Shown here: piece after piece, positions 33,675-40,526 of the stretch
Layout of the letters: each line of letters starts with the position of its first letter
Position numbering within the stretch: the first letter of the stretch is position 1
NCBI GenBank assembly: GCA_029244725.1
Contig: JAQWQJ010000024.1
Span: 1-40,526, forward strand
Length of the DNA stretch: 40,526 nucleotides
Source of the DNA: Paracoccaceae bacterium
GTDB taxonomy: Bacteria; Pseudomonadota; Alphaproteobacteria; Rhodobacterales; Rhodobacteraceae
Direction: 5' to 3'
Position numbers and translations under genes: made by a program
The notes under the pieces: model-generated
The model's input: only the letters and a program-made list of their open reading frames with translations
Database searches by the model: none
Told to the model about the DNA's origin: nothing

Positions 33675-34354
33675 TTGGTTGTGTCCTCTACCAAATGACC
33701 GTCTTCAAGTCGGATAAGGCGATCGCAACGGGCGACCAAATCTTCGGCGTGAGTGACAAGGATTAGTGTGCTTCCATGACGCTCTTGAAGTCCAAATAGT
33801 AAGTCCATGATTGCGGCGCCGTTGACTCCGTCGAGGTTACCTGTCGGTTCGTCGGCAAGCACAATGTTGGGCTGAGGCGCAGCGGCGCGGGCAAGGGCGA
33901 CCCGCTGTTGTTCGCCCCCAGACATTTGGTTGGGGTAATGATCTAAGCGATGGCCAAGGCCTACTGCCTCAAGCTCAGCCGCGGCGCGGTCAAAAGCGTC
34001 TTTGCGCCCAGCGAGTTCCAGTGGCGTTGCGACGTTTTCCAACGCGGTCATCGTTGGGATTAGATGAAAAGATTGAAAGACGACGCCCATGTTCTGGCGT
34101 CGAAATCGGGCGAGGGCGTCTTCGGACATGTCTGATAGGTTATGCCCCAACGCCTCAACCGTACCCCCGCTTGCACGCTCAAGCCCGCCAAGTAACATAA
34201 GCAGGGACGATTTGCCGGACCCTGAGGGGCCGATCAGGCCGACGCTACTACCAGCAGCGACTGTCATCGTTATATTGTGAAGTATTTCTACGCGTCCGGC
34301 ATTGCCATCAAGCGAAAGCGAGGCATTATCGAGACGAAAGGCTGGAGGTGTCAT
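33671..34354 (-). CDS. ybbA: ABC transporter ATP-binding protein (YbbA/LolD type)
   Basis: This is a 227-residue ATPase of the MacB/LolD subfamily that energises YbbP. Walker A is GPSGSGKSS, the Q-loop lies in VFQSFHLIP, the signature is MSGGEQQRVALARA, Walker B is IVLADEP followed by TGNLDG, and the H-loop is in LVTHAED. All are intact. I place the start at ATG 34352-34354 (MTPPAFRLDN). The frame is also open to ATG 34370-34372, six codons earlier; neither start has a strong ribosome binding site. With the first choice, its ATG overlaps the tesA ATG on the other strand within CATG (34352-34355). Confidence 0.93.
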   Translation of the reverse strand: MTPPAFRLDNASLSLDGNAGRVEILHNITMTVAAGSSVGLIGPSGSGKSSLLMLLGGLERASGGTVEALGHNLSDMSEDALARFRRQNMGVVFQSFHLIPTMTALENVATPLELAGRKDAFDRAAAELEAVGLGHRLDHYPNQMSGGEQQRVALARAAAPQPNIVLADEPTGNLDGVNGAAIMDLLFGLQERHGSTLILVTHAEDLVARCDRLIRLEDGHLVEDTTK

Positions 34355-35036
34355 GCGGTTTTCCAAAATCATTCACTCAATGACATATGGGTTGAGGCAG
34401 TGGTGCGGCAAGGCTGCCGTTGCGGTTATTTTATCTGCTACGTCTGTGCAGGCTGTGCAGATCAATATTGTAGCCCTAGGGGACAGTTTGACCCAAGGAT
34501 ATGGGTTAGGTACCCACGAGGGGTTCGTGCCGGTTCTTGAAGGTTGGCTGCGGGATCAAAACATTGACGCGCGAATTACTAACGCCGGTGTCTCGGGTGA
34601 CACAACGTCTGGTGGGTTGGAGCGCGCCGACTGGGCGTTAAGCGGTGACGTGCATGGGGTGATCCTCGCGATGGGTGGCAACGATATGCTGCGTGGATTT
34701 CCACCCGAGTTGGTGCGAGCCAACCTTGCCAAGATCATAGAGGTCGCAATTGCAAAGGACATTGATGTGCTGTTGGTAGGGATGAAAGCCACCAACAATT
34801 TCGGGCAAGGGTATAAGGACGCGTTTGATGGGCTATACCCCTCGCTTGCTGAAGAATACGGCGTGGCTTTCTACGCAGACTTTATAGGCGCGATTTCACG
34901 GGATCGATCCATGGCTGAGGTGCAAAACTATATGCAGGGCGACGGTTTGCATCCAAGCGCCGAAGGCGTTCAGATGATTGTGGATGAGATTGGGTTTCCG
35001 GTTATGGGGCTGATTGATCGGATGGATCATTGGTAG
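34353..35036 (+). CDS. tesA: Arylesterase / acyl-CoA thioesterase I (GDSL, SGNH hydrolase)
   Basis: This is a 227-residue SGNH hydrolase. A signal peptide spans about residues 1-35 (KAAVAVILSATSVQA, cleavage after VQA), so the enzyme should be periplasmic. Block I is ALGDSLTQGYG with the nucleophile S45. The oxyanion-hole residues are the Gly in NAGVSGDTT and the Asn in GGND (N110). The catalytic Asp and His are D197 and H200 in GDGLHPS. GGAGG at 34344-34348 precedes ATG 34353 by a good distance, which decides the start over the open extension to 34302. It is divergent from ybbA-ybbP, as in E. coli. It hydrolyses short acyl esters or thioesters. Confidence 0.94.
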   Translation: MRFSKIIHSMTYGLRQWCGKAAVAVILSATSVQAVQINIVALGDSLTQGYGLGTHEGFVPVLEGWLRDQNIDARITNAGVSGDTTSGGLERADWALSGDVHGVILAMGGNDMLRGFPPELVRANLAKIIEVAIAKDIDVLLVGMKATNNFGQGYKDAFDGLYPSLAEEYGVAFYADFIGAISRDRSMAEVQNYMQGDGLHPSAEGVQMIVDEIGFPVMGLIDRMDHW

Positions 35037-35099
35037 GGCTTCCAGTTTCGGGAATCCTTCCTATATATTCCGTTAACTTTATATGAATAGGAGGCCGTC

Positions 35100-35528
35100 A
35101 TGGCAGACCTGAAGAAGATGACCTGTTTTGAATGCGGTCAGGTGAACCGAGCGCCGGCAGATAGGATTGCAGGGGCCAAGTGCGGGACATGCGGTGCTAA
35201 GCTGTCTTCGACCAAGCCAATTGATGTGGATTTAGCAACGCTGCAAAAGGCGGCCCGCAATGATGAGGTGCCTCTGGTCGTGGATTTTTGGGCGCCTTGG
35301 TGCGGACCATGCCGGACGATGGCGCCTGAGTTTTCGAAAGCCGCGCAATCCGTCAGTGGTGATGCGCGCTTGGTGAAGCTGAACACCGAAGAATACCCAG
35401 CGGCGAGCCAAAAATACGGGATACGAGGCATCCCAACGATGATTGGGTTCAAGAAGGGTAAAGAGGTAAAGCGCCAAGCTGGGGCAATGCCGGGCAGTCA
35501 GATAGTGTCATGGATTAAGGGCGTGTGA
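35100..35528 (+). CDS. trxC: Thioredoxin 2 (TrxC type, zinc-binding)
   Basis: This is a 142-residue thioredoxin with an N-terminal zinc ribbon. The four ribbon cysteines are C9, C12, C28 and C31 (TCFEC ... KCGTC). The thioredoxin fold follows from about residue 42, with the redox centre WCGPC (C68, C71) and the cis-Pro in GIRGIPTM. This architecture defines TrxC, a cytoplasmic reductase linked to oxidative stress. AGGAGG lies six to seven bases before ATG 35100. It stands in its own short unit between tesA and the metal transporter; the AT-rich 35060-35095 stretch is its likely promoter region. Confidence 0.93.
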   Translation: MADLKKMTCFECGQVNRAPADRIAGAKCGTCGAKLSSTKPIDVDLATLQKAARNDEVPLVVDFWAPWCGPCRTMAPEFSKAAQSVSGDARLVKLNTEEYPAASQKYGIRGIPTMIGFKKGKEVKRQAGAMPGSQIVSWIKGV

Positions 35529-35538
35529 TGAGCGCTCA

Positions 35539-35586
35539 GTTGAGAATAATTCGCAACTAGCTTGACTTTTGCGAGCGACTCGCAAA
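35539..35586 (+). promoter_or_regulatory. Two Fur/Mur-like operators over the sitABCD promoter
   Basis: Box 1 (35539-35557) is GTTGAGAATAATTCGCAAC, symmetric as GTTG.GAAT.ATTC.CAAC. Box 2 (35568-35586) is TTTGCGAG-CGA-CTCGCAAA, a perfect 8-3-8 palindrome. They share the pattern TTGCGA-N5-TCGCAA (box 1 with one mismatch), and their centres are 29 bases apart. A -35-like TTGACT (35562-35567) lies between them, so box 2 covers the spacer to a weak -10 at about 35585-35590. Fur-family manganese regulators (Mur) control sit operons in Rhodobacterales; binding here is inferred. Confidence 0.7.
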
Positions 35587-35619
35587 TAGAGGAGTGAACC
35601 AATCCAAAAGGCTCTAGAA

Positions 35620-36504
35620 ATGCGTTTATTGATTTCTCTCGTTGCTGTTTTTGCGCTGACTGGTCCCGTGATGGCCGATAAAATGAAGGTCGTGACGACA
35701 TTCACTGTGCTAGCGGACATGGCCGCAAACATAGCAGGAGACGCGGCCGAGGTTGTCTCGGTTACCAAGCCGGGCGCAGAAATCCACGGATACCAGCCGA
35801 CCCCACGCGATATTGTACGGGCATCGGACGCGGATTTGATCCTTTGGAATGGCATGAACCTCGAATTGTGGTTTGAGCAGTTTTTGACCAATTTGCGGGA
35901 CGTGCCGTCCGTCACCTTGACCGATGGCATCATCCCAATTCCGATTTCTGAGGGCGCATATCTTGGCAAACCCAACCCGCACGCGTGGATGGGTCTTGAA
36001 AACGCATTGATCTATGTGGCGAATATCGAGGCTGCGTTTGTCGCCCATGATCCTGATAACGCCGAGATATATCAGGCAAACGCAATGGCATACGCTGAGG
36101 TTCTGCGTGAAACCGTTGAGCCTTTGCAGGCCCGTATCGCGCAAATTCCCGAGGCACAGCGTTGGTTGGTCAGTTGCGAAGGGGCGTTTAGCTATCTGGC
36201 GCGCGATTTCGGCATGAAGGAGCTGTTTCTTTGGCCGATGAATGCGGATCAGGTTGGCACACCCAAGCAGGTGAAAAAGGTGATCGACACGGTGCGTGAA
36301 CACGACATCAAAGCAGTGTTCTGTGAAAGCACGGTTTCAGATCGCCCCGCCAAGCAGGTTGCCCGTGAAACAGATGCGGATTTCGAAGGCGTGCTTTACG
36401 TCGACTCTCTCAGCAAGGCCAATGGGCCGGTGCCGACGTATGTTGACCTCTTGCGCGTAACGGCGTCGACGTTGGCGGAGGGACTGGAAAATGGTCTCAA
36501 ATAG
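35620..36504 (+). CDS. sitA: Metal ABC transporter substrate-binding protein (SitA type)
   Basis: This 294-residue periplasmic receptor belongs to cluster A-I, binding Mn, Zn or Fe. The signal peptide is about residues 1-19 ([16 protein letters not shown]). The four metal ligands are H56 (EIHGYQPTP), H121 (NPHAWMG), E187 ([15 protein letters not shown]) and D262 (YVDSLS). A two-His, Glu, Asp set is that of Mn/Fe-type receptors. The His-rich loop of ZnuA is absent, which argues against zinc. It is the first gene of the sitABCD operon under two Fur/Mur-like operators. It overlaps sitB by 14 bases. Confidence 0.92.
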   Translation: MRLLISLVAVFALTGPVMADKMKVVTTFTVLADMAANIAGDAAEVVSVTKPGAEIHGYQPTPRDIVRASDADLILWNGMNLELWFEQFLTNLRDVPSVTLTDGIIPIPISEGAYLGKPNPHAWMGLENALIYVANIEAAFVAHDPDNAEIYQANAMAYAEVLRETVEPLQARIAQIPEAQRWLVSCEGAFSYLARDFGMKELFLWPMNADQVGTPKQVKKVIDTVREHDIKAVFCESTVSDRPAKQVARETDADFEGVLYVDSLSKANGPVPTYVDLLRVTASTLAEGLENGLK

Positions 36505-37357
36505 TCAAGCAGCCGGCATCAAAGTTGAGAACGTCACTGTAACATATCGCAATGGTCACACGGCGTTGCGGGACGCTAGTTTTGAGATCCCAGCTGGGAC
36601 TGTGACGGCATTGGTCGGTGTGAATGGTGCAGGGAAGTCTACATTGTTCAAGGCGATTATGGGATTTGTCCCTGCATCGCGTGGCAAAATCGCGTTGATG
36701 GGTCGGACCGTCAAAGAGGCTTTGCGCGATAATATGGTCGCCTATGTCCCTCAGGCCGAGGAGGTCGATTGGACCTTTCCGGTCTTGGTCGAACACGTCG
36801 TGATGATGGGTCGCTACGGTCACATGGGTTTTCTACGGCGTCCTTCGGCAATAGATCACGCAGCCGTCGAACAGGCACTTCAACGCGTGAATATGCAAGA
36901 TTTTCGGCAGCGCCAGATTGGTGAGTTGTCAGGTGGGCAACGCAAACGTGTTTTCCTAGCGCGGGCATTGGCGCAGGATGGCAAAGTCATTTTGTTGGAC
37001 GAACCGTTTACAGGTGTTGACGTTAAGACCGAAGATCAGATCATCAACCTGTTGCGTGAACTGCGTGACGAAGGACGGGTGATGTTGGTATCGACGCATA
37101 ACCTCGGGTCTGTGCCAGAGTTTTGCGATCGGACCGTTTTGGTGAAGGGCACAGTCCTGAACTACGGCCCGACAGAAACGACGTTCACGCCTGAGAACCT
37201 TAAAGAGGCGTTTGGAGGGGTGCTCCGGCACTTTACCTTGGGCGGTGCAGATCTTCACGACGACGGTGACACCCGTACGGTTACGATCTTGACCGACGAT
37301 GAGCGCCCATTCGTGCAATACGGCGATAAAACGAAGACCAAGGAAGCCGAGGAATGA
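36491..37357 (+). CDS. sitB: Metal ABC transporter ATP-binding protein (SitB type)
   Basis: This 288-residue ATPase powers the metal importer. Walker A is GVNGAGKST, the signature is [15 protein letters not shown], Walker B is [12 protein letters not shown] and the H-loop is in LVSTHNLG. After about residue 225 there is a C-terminal extension of some 60 residues ([11 protein letters not shown] onward), a common feature of SitB/MntB proteins. Its start lies 14 bases inside sitA in another frame, and its stop overlaps sitC by four bases. Confidence 0.93.
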   Translation: MVSNSQAAGIKVENVTVTYRNGHTALRDASFEIPAGTVTALVGVNGAGKSTLFKAIMGFVPASRGKIALMGRTVKEALRDNMVAYVPQAEEVDWTFPVLVEHVVMMGRYGHMGFLRRPSAIDHAAVEQALQRVNMQDFRQRQIGELSGGQRKRVFLARALAQDGKVILLDEPFTGVDVKTEDQIINLLRELRDEGRVMLVSTHNLGSVPEFCDRTVLVKGTVLNYGPTETTFTPENLKEAFGGVLRHFTLGGADLHDDGDTRTVTILTDDERPFVQYGDKTKTKEAEE

Positions 37358-38214
37358 TCTCACTTCTGCTTGAGCCATTTGCTTACAACTACATGACAAA
37401 CGCGATGTGGGTTTCGGCACTGGTCGGTGGGGTATGTGCGTTTCTTTCTTCTTACTTGATGCTTAAAGGCTGGTCGTTGATCGGCGATGCGCTGTCCCAT
37501 TCAGTCGTTCCGGGTGTGGCTGGGGCATATCTGTTGGGCCTGCCCTTTGCTTTGGGCGCATTCTTTGCTGGTGGTTTGGCGGCAGGGGCCATGTTGTTTC
37601 TGTCCGAACGCGCAGGGTTAAAGATCGACGTTATCATCGGTTTGATCTTCACCAGTTTCTTCGGGCTTGGTCTATTTATGGTGTCCGTCAATCCAATGGC
37701 AGTTAGCATCCAGACCATCACGATGGGCAATATCCTCGCAATCTCACCCGAGGATACGCTGCAACTGGCGATTATCGGATTTGTATCGCTGGCTGTTTTG
37801 GTCGCCAAATGGAAAGACCTGATGGTGACGTTTTTTGACGAAAACCACGCCAGAAGCATTGGTCTTAAACCCGAGGTGCTAAAGGTCGTGTTCTTTGCGT
37901 TGCTGTCTGCATCCGTCGTTGCGGCTATGCAGACCGTGGGGGCGTTTCTTGTGATCGCTATGGTCGTGACGCCGGGTGCGACGGCCTATCTGCTGTGCGA
38001 CCGGTTCCCTAGGCTGATCGTGACGTCGATTTTGATTGGCACGATCACCAGTTTCCTAGGGGCATATGCAAGTTATTTCCTCGACGGGGCAACGGGTGGG
38101 ATCATCGTTGTTCTTCAAACGCTGATCTTCCTGACGGCGTTTCTGTTTGCCCCCAAGCACGGGTTGTTTGCGTCAAAACGCAAAGCAGCAAGAGCGTTGG
38201 AGGCTGAAGCATGA
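37354..38214 (+). CDS. sitC: Metal ABC transporter permease (SitC type)
   Basis: This is a 286-residue integral membrane protein of the ABC-3 permease family, with about eight hydrophobic helices. The family core [26 protein letters not shown] is at about residues 37-62. The [19 protein letters not shown] stretch near 205-223 is typical. It forms a heterodimeric channel with the SitD-type permease that follows, with a four-base overlap on each side. The substrate follows from SitA: Mn or Fe. Confidence 0.92.
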   Translation: MISLLLEPFAYNYMTNAMWVSALVGGVCAFLSSYLMLKGWSLIGDALSHSVVPGVAGAYLLGLPFALGAFFAGGLAAGAMLFLSERAGLKIDVIIGLIFTSFFGLGLFMVSVNPMAVSIQTITMGNILAISPEDTLQLAIIGFVSLAVLVAKWKDLMVTFFDENHARSIGLKPEVLKVVFFALLSASVVAAMQTVGAFLVIAMVVTPGATAYLLCDRFPRLIVTSILIGTITSFLGAYASYFLDGATGGIIVVLQTLIFLTAFLFAPKHGLFASKRKAARALEAEA

Positions 38215-39047
38215 TCGACACGCTGTTGATGCCGTTCCAGTTTGGCTTCATGCAAAACGCTTTCTTGATCGGGATTATCGTTTCAGTACCTGCAGCTTTG
38301 TTGTCGGGGTTTCTTGTCCTCAAAGGTTGGGCACTTATGGGCGATGCGGTTAGCCATGCCGTTTTGCCCGGTATCGTGCTGGCCTATATTGTTGGCTTTC
38401 CGTACCTGATCGGTGCATTTGCGGCGGGGATGTTTTGCGCTGTTGCGACAGGATACATCGCCGCGAATAGTCGGGTTAAGCAGGACACCGTGATGGGTGT
38501 GATCTTCTCGGGCATGTTTGGCGTAGGGATCGTGATGTTCGTGTCGGTTGAGACGGATGTGCACCTAGACCACGTGCTGTTCGGGAATATGCTGGGTGTT
38601 GGGTCGGTTGATTTTTGGACCGCGACCGTTGTTGCCGTACTTGTTGGGCTCGCGATTACGTTAAAGCGGCACGACCTATTGCTTCACGCATTCGATCCTG
38701 CCCAAGCGCAGGCCTCTGGCCTACGTGTGAATTGGCTGCACTACGGCTTGCTTGGGGCGCTGTCCCTGACGGTTGTGGCTCTGCTTTCCTCGGTCGGGCT
38801 GATATTGGCTATCGGTTTGTTGATTGCCCCTGGTGCAATCGCTTTTCTGATCACTCGGAGGTTTGGGGCTATGTTGCTGGCCTCGGTCATTATCTGTGAG
38901 ATTGCGATGATGGGAGGAACCTATCTAAGCTTCTTCCTCGACTCGGCGCCAGCGCCGACGATTGTTCTGGTTCTAACGGCGATGTTCATCGTCGCCTTTG
39001 TGCGAAAGCTGATACTGAACCGCCGCATGTCACAATTGGAGGCGTGA
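38211..39047 (+). CDS. sitD: Metal ABC transporter permease (SitD type)
   Basis: This is a 278-residue ABC-3 family permease paralogous to SitC. The shared core reads [26 protein letters not shown] (about residues 36-61), and [19 protein letters not shown] matches the later family stretch. About eight membrane helices are predicted. It completes the four-gene importer. Its stop is 74 bases before the trpB start, with no terminator visible between them, so read-through into trpB is possible. Confidence 0.92.
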   Translation: MIDTLLMPFQFGFMQNAFLIGIIVSVPAALLSGFLVLKGWALMGDAVSHAVLPGIVLAYIVGFPYLIGAFAAGMFCAVATGYIAANSRVKQDTVMGVIFSGMFGVGIVMFVSVETDVHLDHVLFGNMLGVGSVDFWTATVVAVLVGLAITLKRHDLLLHAFDPAQAQASGLRVNWLHYGLLGALSLTVVALLSSVGLILAIGLLIAPGAIAFLITRRFGAMLLASVIICEIAMMGGTYLSFFLDSAPAPTIVLVLTAMFIVAFVRKLILNRRMSQLEA

Positions 39048-39121
39048 GGCTCAAGTTTTCGCTGGAAAACCTAAGCCTACCGCCATATCACAGCTTGAAA
39101 CCAGCAGGGATGGATGGCGCG

Positions 39122-40375
39122 ATGTCCGATGATCTTTTCAACAGCTTCATGAACGGCCCCGATGAAAAGGGCCGGTTTGGTAAATTTGGCGGTCGGTTTG
39201 TGTCTGAGACACTGATGCCGCTGATCCTCGATCTGGAAGCCGAGTACGAAAAAGCGAAGACCGATGACGATTTTTGGGCCGAGATGAATAATCTTTGGAC
39301 ACATTATGTTGGTCGTCCATCGCCCCTATACTTTGCTGAACGCATGACCGAAACATTGGGTGGTGCGAAGATCTATCTGAAGCGCGACGAGCTGAACCAC
39401 ACTGGTGCGCATAAGATCAACAATGTGTTGGGTCAGATCATTCTGGCGCGTCGCATGGGCAAAACCCGTATTATCGCTGAAACTGGCGCTGGTCAGCACG
39501 GTGTTGCGACGGCGACGGTCTGTGCAAAATTCGGTTTGAAATGCGTCGTCTATATGGGCGCACATGACGTCCAACGTCAGGCCCCGAATGTATTCCGTAT
39601 GCGTCTGTTGGGTGCTGAAGTCGTGCCTGTTACTTCTGGTCGAGGAACGCTGAAAGACGCGATGAACGACGCGCTGCGTGACTGGGTGACCAACGTGCGC
39701 GATACGTTCTACTGCATCGGTACAGTGGCCGGTCCGCATCCCTACCCAGCGATGGTTCGTGATTTTCAGTCGATCATCGGCAAAGAAGTCCGACAGCAAT
39801 TGCCCGAGTATGAGGGCGAGGATGCGTTGCCTGATACCGTGATTGCCGCCATTGGTGGTGGGTCCAACGCGATGGGCCTGTTCTACCCGTTCCTTGACGA
39901 CAAATCGGTCAACATCATTGGCGTCGAAGCTGGCGGTAAGGGCGTGAACGAAAAGATGGAGCATTGCGCCTCGCTGACGGGCGGCCGCCCGGGCGTGTTG
40001 CATGGTAACCGGACCTATCTGCTTCAAGACGATGATGGGCAGATCCTTGAGGGCTATTCGATTTCGGCAGGCCTCGACTATCCGGGTATCGGACCCGAGC
40101 ATAGCTGGTTGAATGATACCGGTCGTGCGCAATATGTCTCGATCACCGACAAAGAAGCGCTTGAGGCGTTTCAGTTCTCTTGTTCGCAAGAGGGCATCAT
40201 TCCGGCGCTAGAACCCTGTCATGCACTTGCGCATGTGATGAAACTGGCCCCAACTCTGCCAAAGGATCACGTACTGGTCATGAACATGTGTGGACGTGGC
40301 GACAAAGACGTTCAGACCGTCGCCCGCTATCTGGGATTCGACATGAGTGACACCGAAGGGCGCCCAGCCGAGTAA
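39122..40375 (+). CDS. trpB: Tryptophan synthase beta chain
   Basis: TrpB (417 residues) joins indole and serine to make tryptophan, with PLP. The Schiff-base Lys is in HTGAHKINN. The phosphate-binding loop is [10 protein letters not shown], and the active-site Glu is in [14 protein letters not shown] chose ATG 39122 because [36 protein letters not shown] is the family N-terminus. The frame is open to ATG 39110 and to GTG 39044, which overlaps sitD. No trpA follows before the insertion sequence, which begins 14 bases after the stop. TrpF, its usual neighbour in Rhodobacter, is at the other end of the window. Confidence 0.97.
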   Translation: MSDDLFNSFMNGPDEKGRFGKFGGRFVSETLMPLILDLEAEYEKAKTDDDFWAEMNNLWTHYVGRPSPLYFAERMTETLGGAKIYLKRDELNHTGAHKINNVLGQIILARRMGKTRIIAETGAGQHGVATATVCAKFGLKCVVYMGAHDVQRQAPNVFRMRLLGAEVVPVTSGRGTLKDAMNDALRDWVTNVRDTFYCIGTVAGPHPYPAMVRDFQSIIGKEVRQQLPEYEGEDALPDTVIAAIGGGSNAMGLFYPFLDDKSVNIIGVEAGGKGVNEKMEHCASLTGGRPGVLHGNRTYLLQDDDGQILEGYSISAGLDYPGIGPEHSWLNDTGRAQYVSITDKEALEAFQFSCSQEGIIPALEPCHALAHVMKLAPTLPKDHVLVMNMCGRGDKDVQTVARYLGFDMSDTEGRPAE

Positions 40376-40389
40376 GTTAAAATACATTT

Positions 40390-40526
40390 GGGGCTGACCC
40401 AGATAACGCGAAAAAGGTGTTATCATGGGAAGCATGCGGAAGAGTCGCTTAAGTAAGTATAAACAGGGTCGCCTGGTCGAGCATTTTGTTGCCGGAACCA
40501 CGGCTCGAACTGCGGCCAGTTTATGT
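40390..40526 (+). mobile_element. IS1595-family insertion sequence, 5' end (partial)
   Basis: The left terminal inverted repeat GGGGCTGACCCAGATAAC (40390-40407) is followed after 17 bases by the transposase start. It is the exact reverse complement of the repeat at 120-137. The element is inserted 14 bases after the trpB stop in the same direction, and the window ends inside it. The eight bases before it (atacattt) do not repeat those beyond the left copy. Confidence 0.87.
40425..40526 (+). CDS. IS1595-family transposase, N-terminal fragment
   Basis: An ATG at 40425-40427 opens a frame that continues to the end of the window (34 codons). AAAAAGG lies about eight bases upstream. The peptide contains RLSKYKQGRLVEHFVAGTTART, which is the helix-turn-helix start typical of IS1595 transposases of the ISPna2/ISNwi1 type. 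An internal Met four codons in is an alternative start. The zinc-binding and DDE domains are beyond the window. Confidence 0.85.
   Translation, partial: MGSMRKSRLSKYKQGRLVEHFVAGTTARTAASLC

Noticed and set aside
35596-35619. Seven-codon leader peptide (GTG to TAG) before sitA
   Set aside because: The GTG has no usable spacing from AGGAG, and nothing in the peptide suggests attenuation.
39326-40189. 287-codon open frame on the minus strand opposite trpB
   Set aside because: It is the antisense frame of a strongly conserved trpB, a common result of codon bias. The peptide has no recognisable family and no ribosome binding site.
1-40526. The whole window as an IS1595 composite transposon
   Set aside because: The interval carries core genes (rpsA, gltX, lysC, trpF, trpB), and the two IS flanks show no shared target duplication. 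Two independent insertions or contig ends explain it better.

Overview
The window looks like chromosomal DNA from a marine alphaproteobacterium of the Rhodobacterales (Roseobacter group). This rests on family content rather than a database search: the rpsA-ihfB-lapA-trpF block, the lysC/ptsP pair, Hint-domain adhesin-type proteins, a TRAP transporter beside a xanthine-oxidase-family hydroxylase, and a SitABCD-type manganese transporter preceded by Fur/Mur-like palindromes. Gene density is high. Many genes overlap by 1 to 4 bases, and two convergent pairs share their stop codons. I see no tRNA, rRNA, CRISPR array or phage genes.

Both ends lie inside an IS1595-family insertion sequence. Bases 1-137 are the 3' end of one copy and 40390-40526 the 5' end of another, in the same orientation, with an 18-bp perfect inverted repeat. 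The left copy interrupts a minus-strand secreted/adhesin-type gene (117-479). The right copy sits 14 bases after the trpB stop. Exactly 137 bases of IS remain at each end, which suggests an assembly contig broken at a repeat.

Left to right: 0.8-4.0 kb carries rpsA (with terminator), ihfB, a LapA-domain protein and trpF. At 4.1-5.5 kb apt and mtnP form a methylthioadenosine/adenine salvage pair on the minus strand. From 5.8 to 11.3 kb come a small membrane protein, a DMT exporter, a SulP anion transporter, a doubtful small ORF, a flavin reductase, a GNAT acetyltransferase and an EcsC-family protein. From 11.3 to 16.1 kb, on the minus strand, lie ptsP, a Hint-domain protein and lysC. From 16.2 to 19.2 kb are a membrane acyltransferase, a TSUP transporter, an SDR and a DUF1178 protein.

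The most distinctive region is 19.4-28.8 kb. An HpcH/HpaI aldolase converges on a cysteine-desulfurase-like class V enzyme. Divergent from the latter is an operon for a three-subunit molybdenum hydroxylase, followed by a MoaD/ThiS-like protein ending in Gly-Gly and a complete TRAP transporter whose large subunit has a roughly 70-residue insert. This looks like an uptake-and-oxidation module for an unidentified organic acid or heterocycle, possibly with its own sulfur carrier.

From 28.9 kb on: gltX with a terminator and a Rhodobacterales-type 3' element, a gamma-glutamylcyclotransferase-like gene, ybbP-ybbA divergent from tesA with overlapping start codons, a TrxC-type thioredoxin, the sitABCD manganese-type transporter under two palindromic operators, and trpB.
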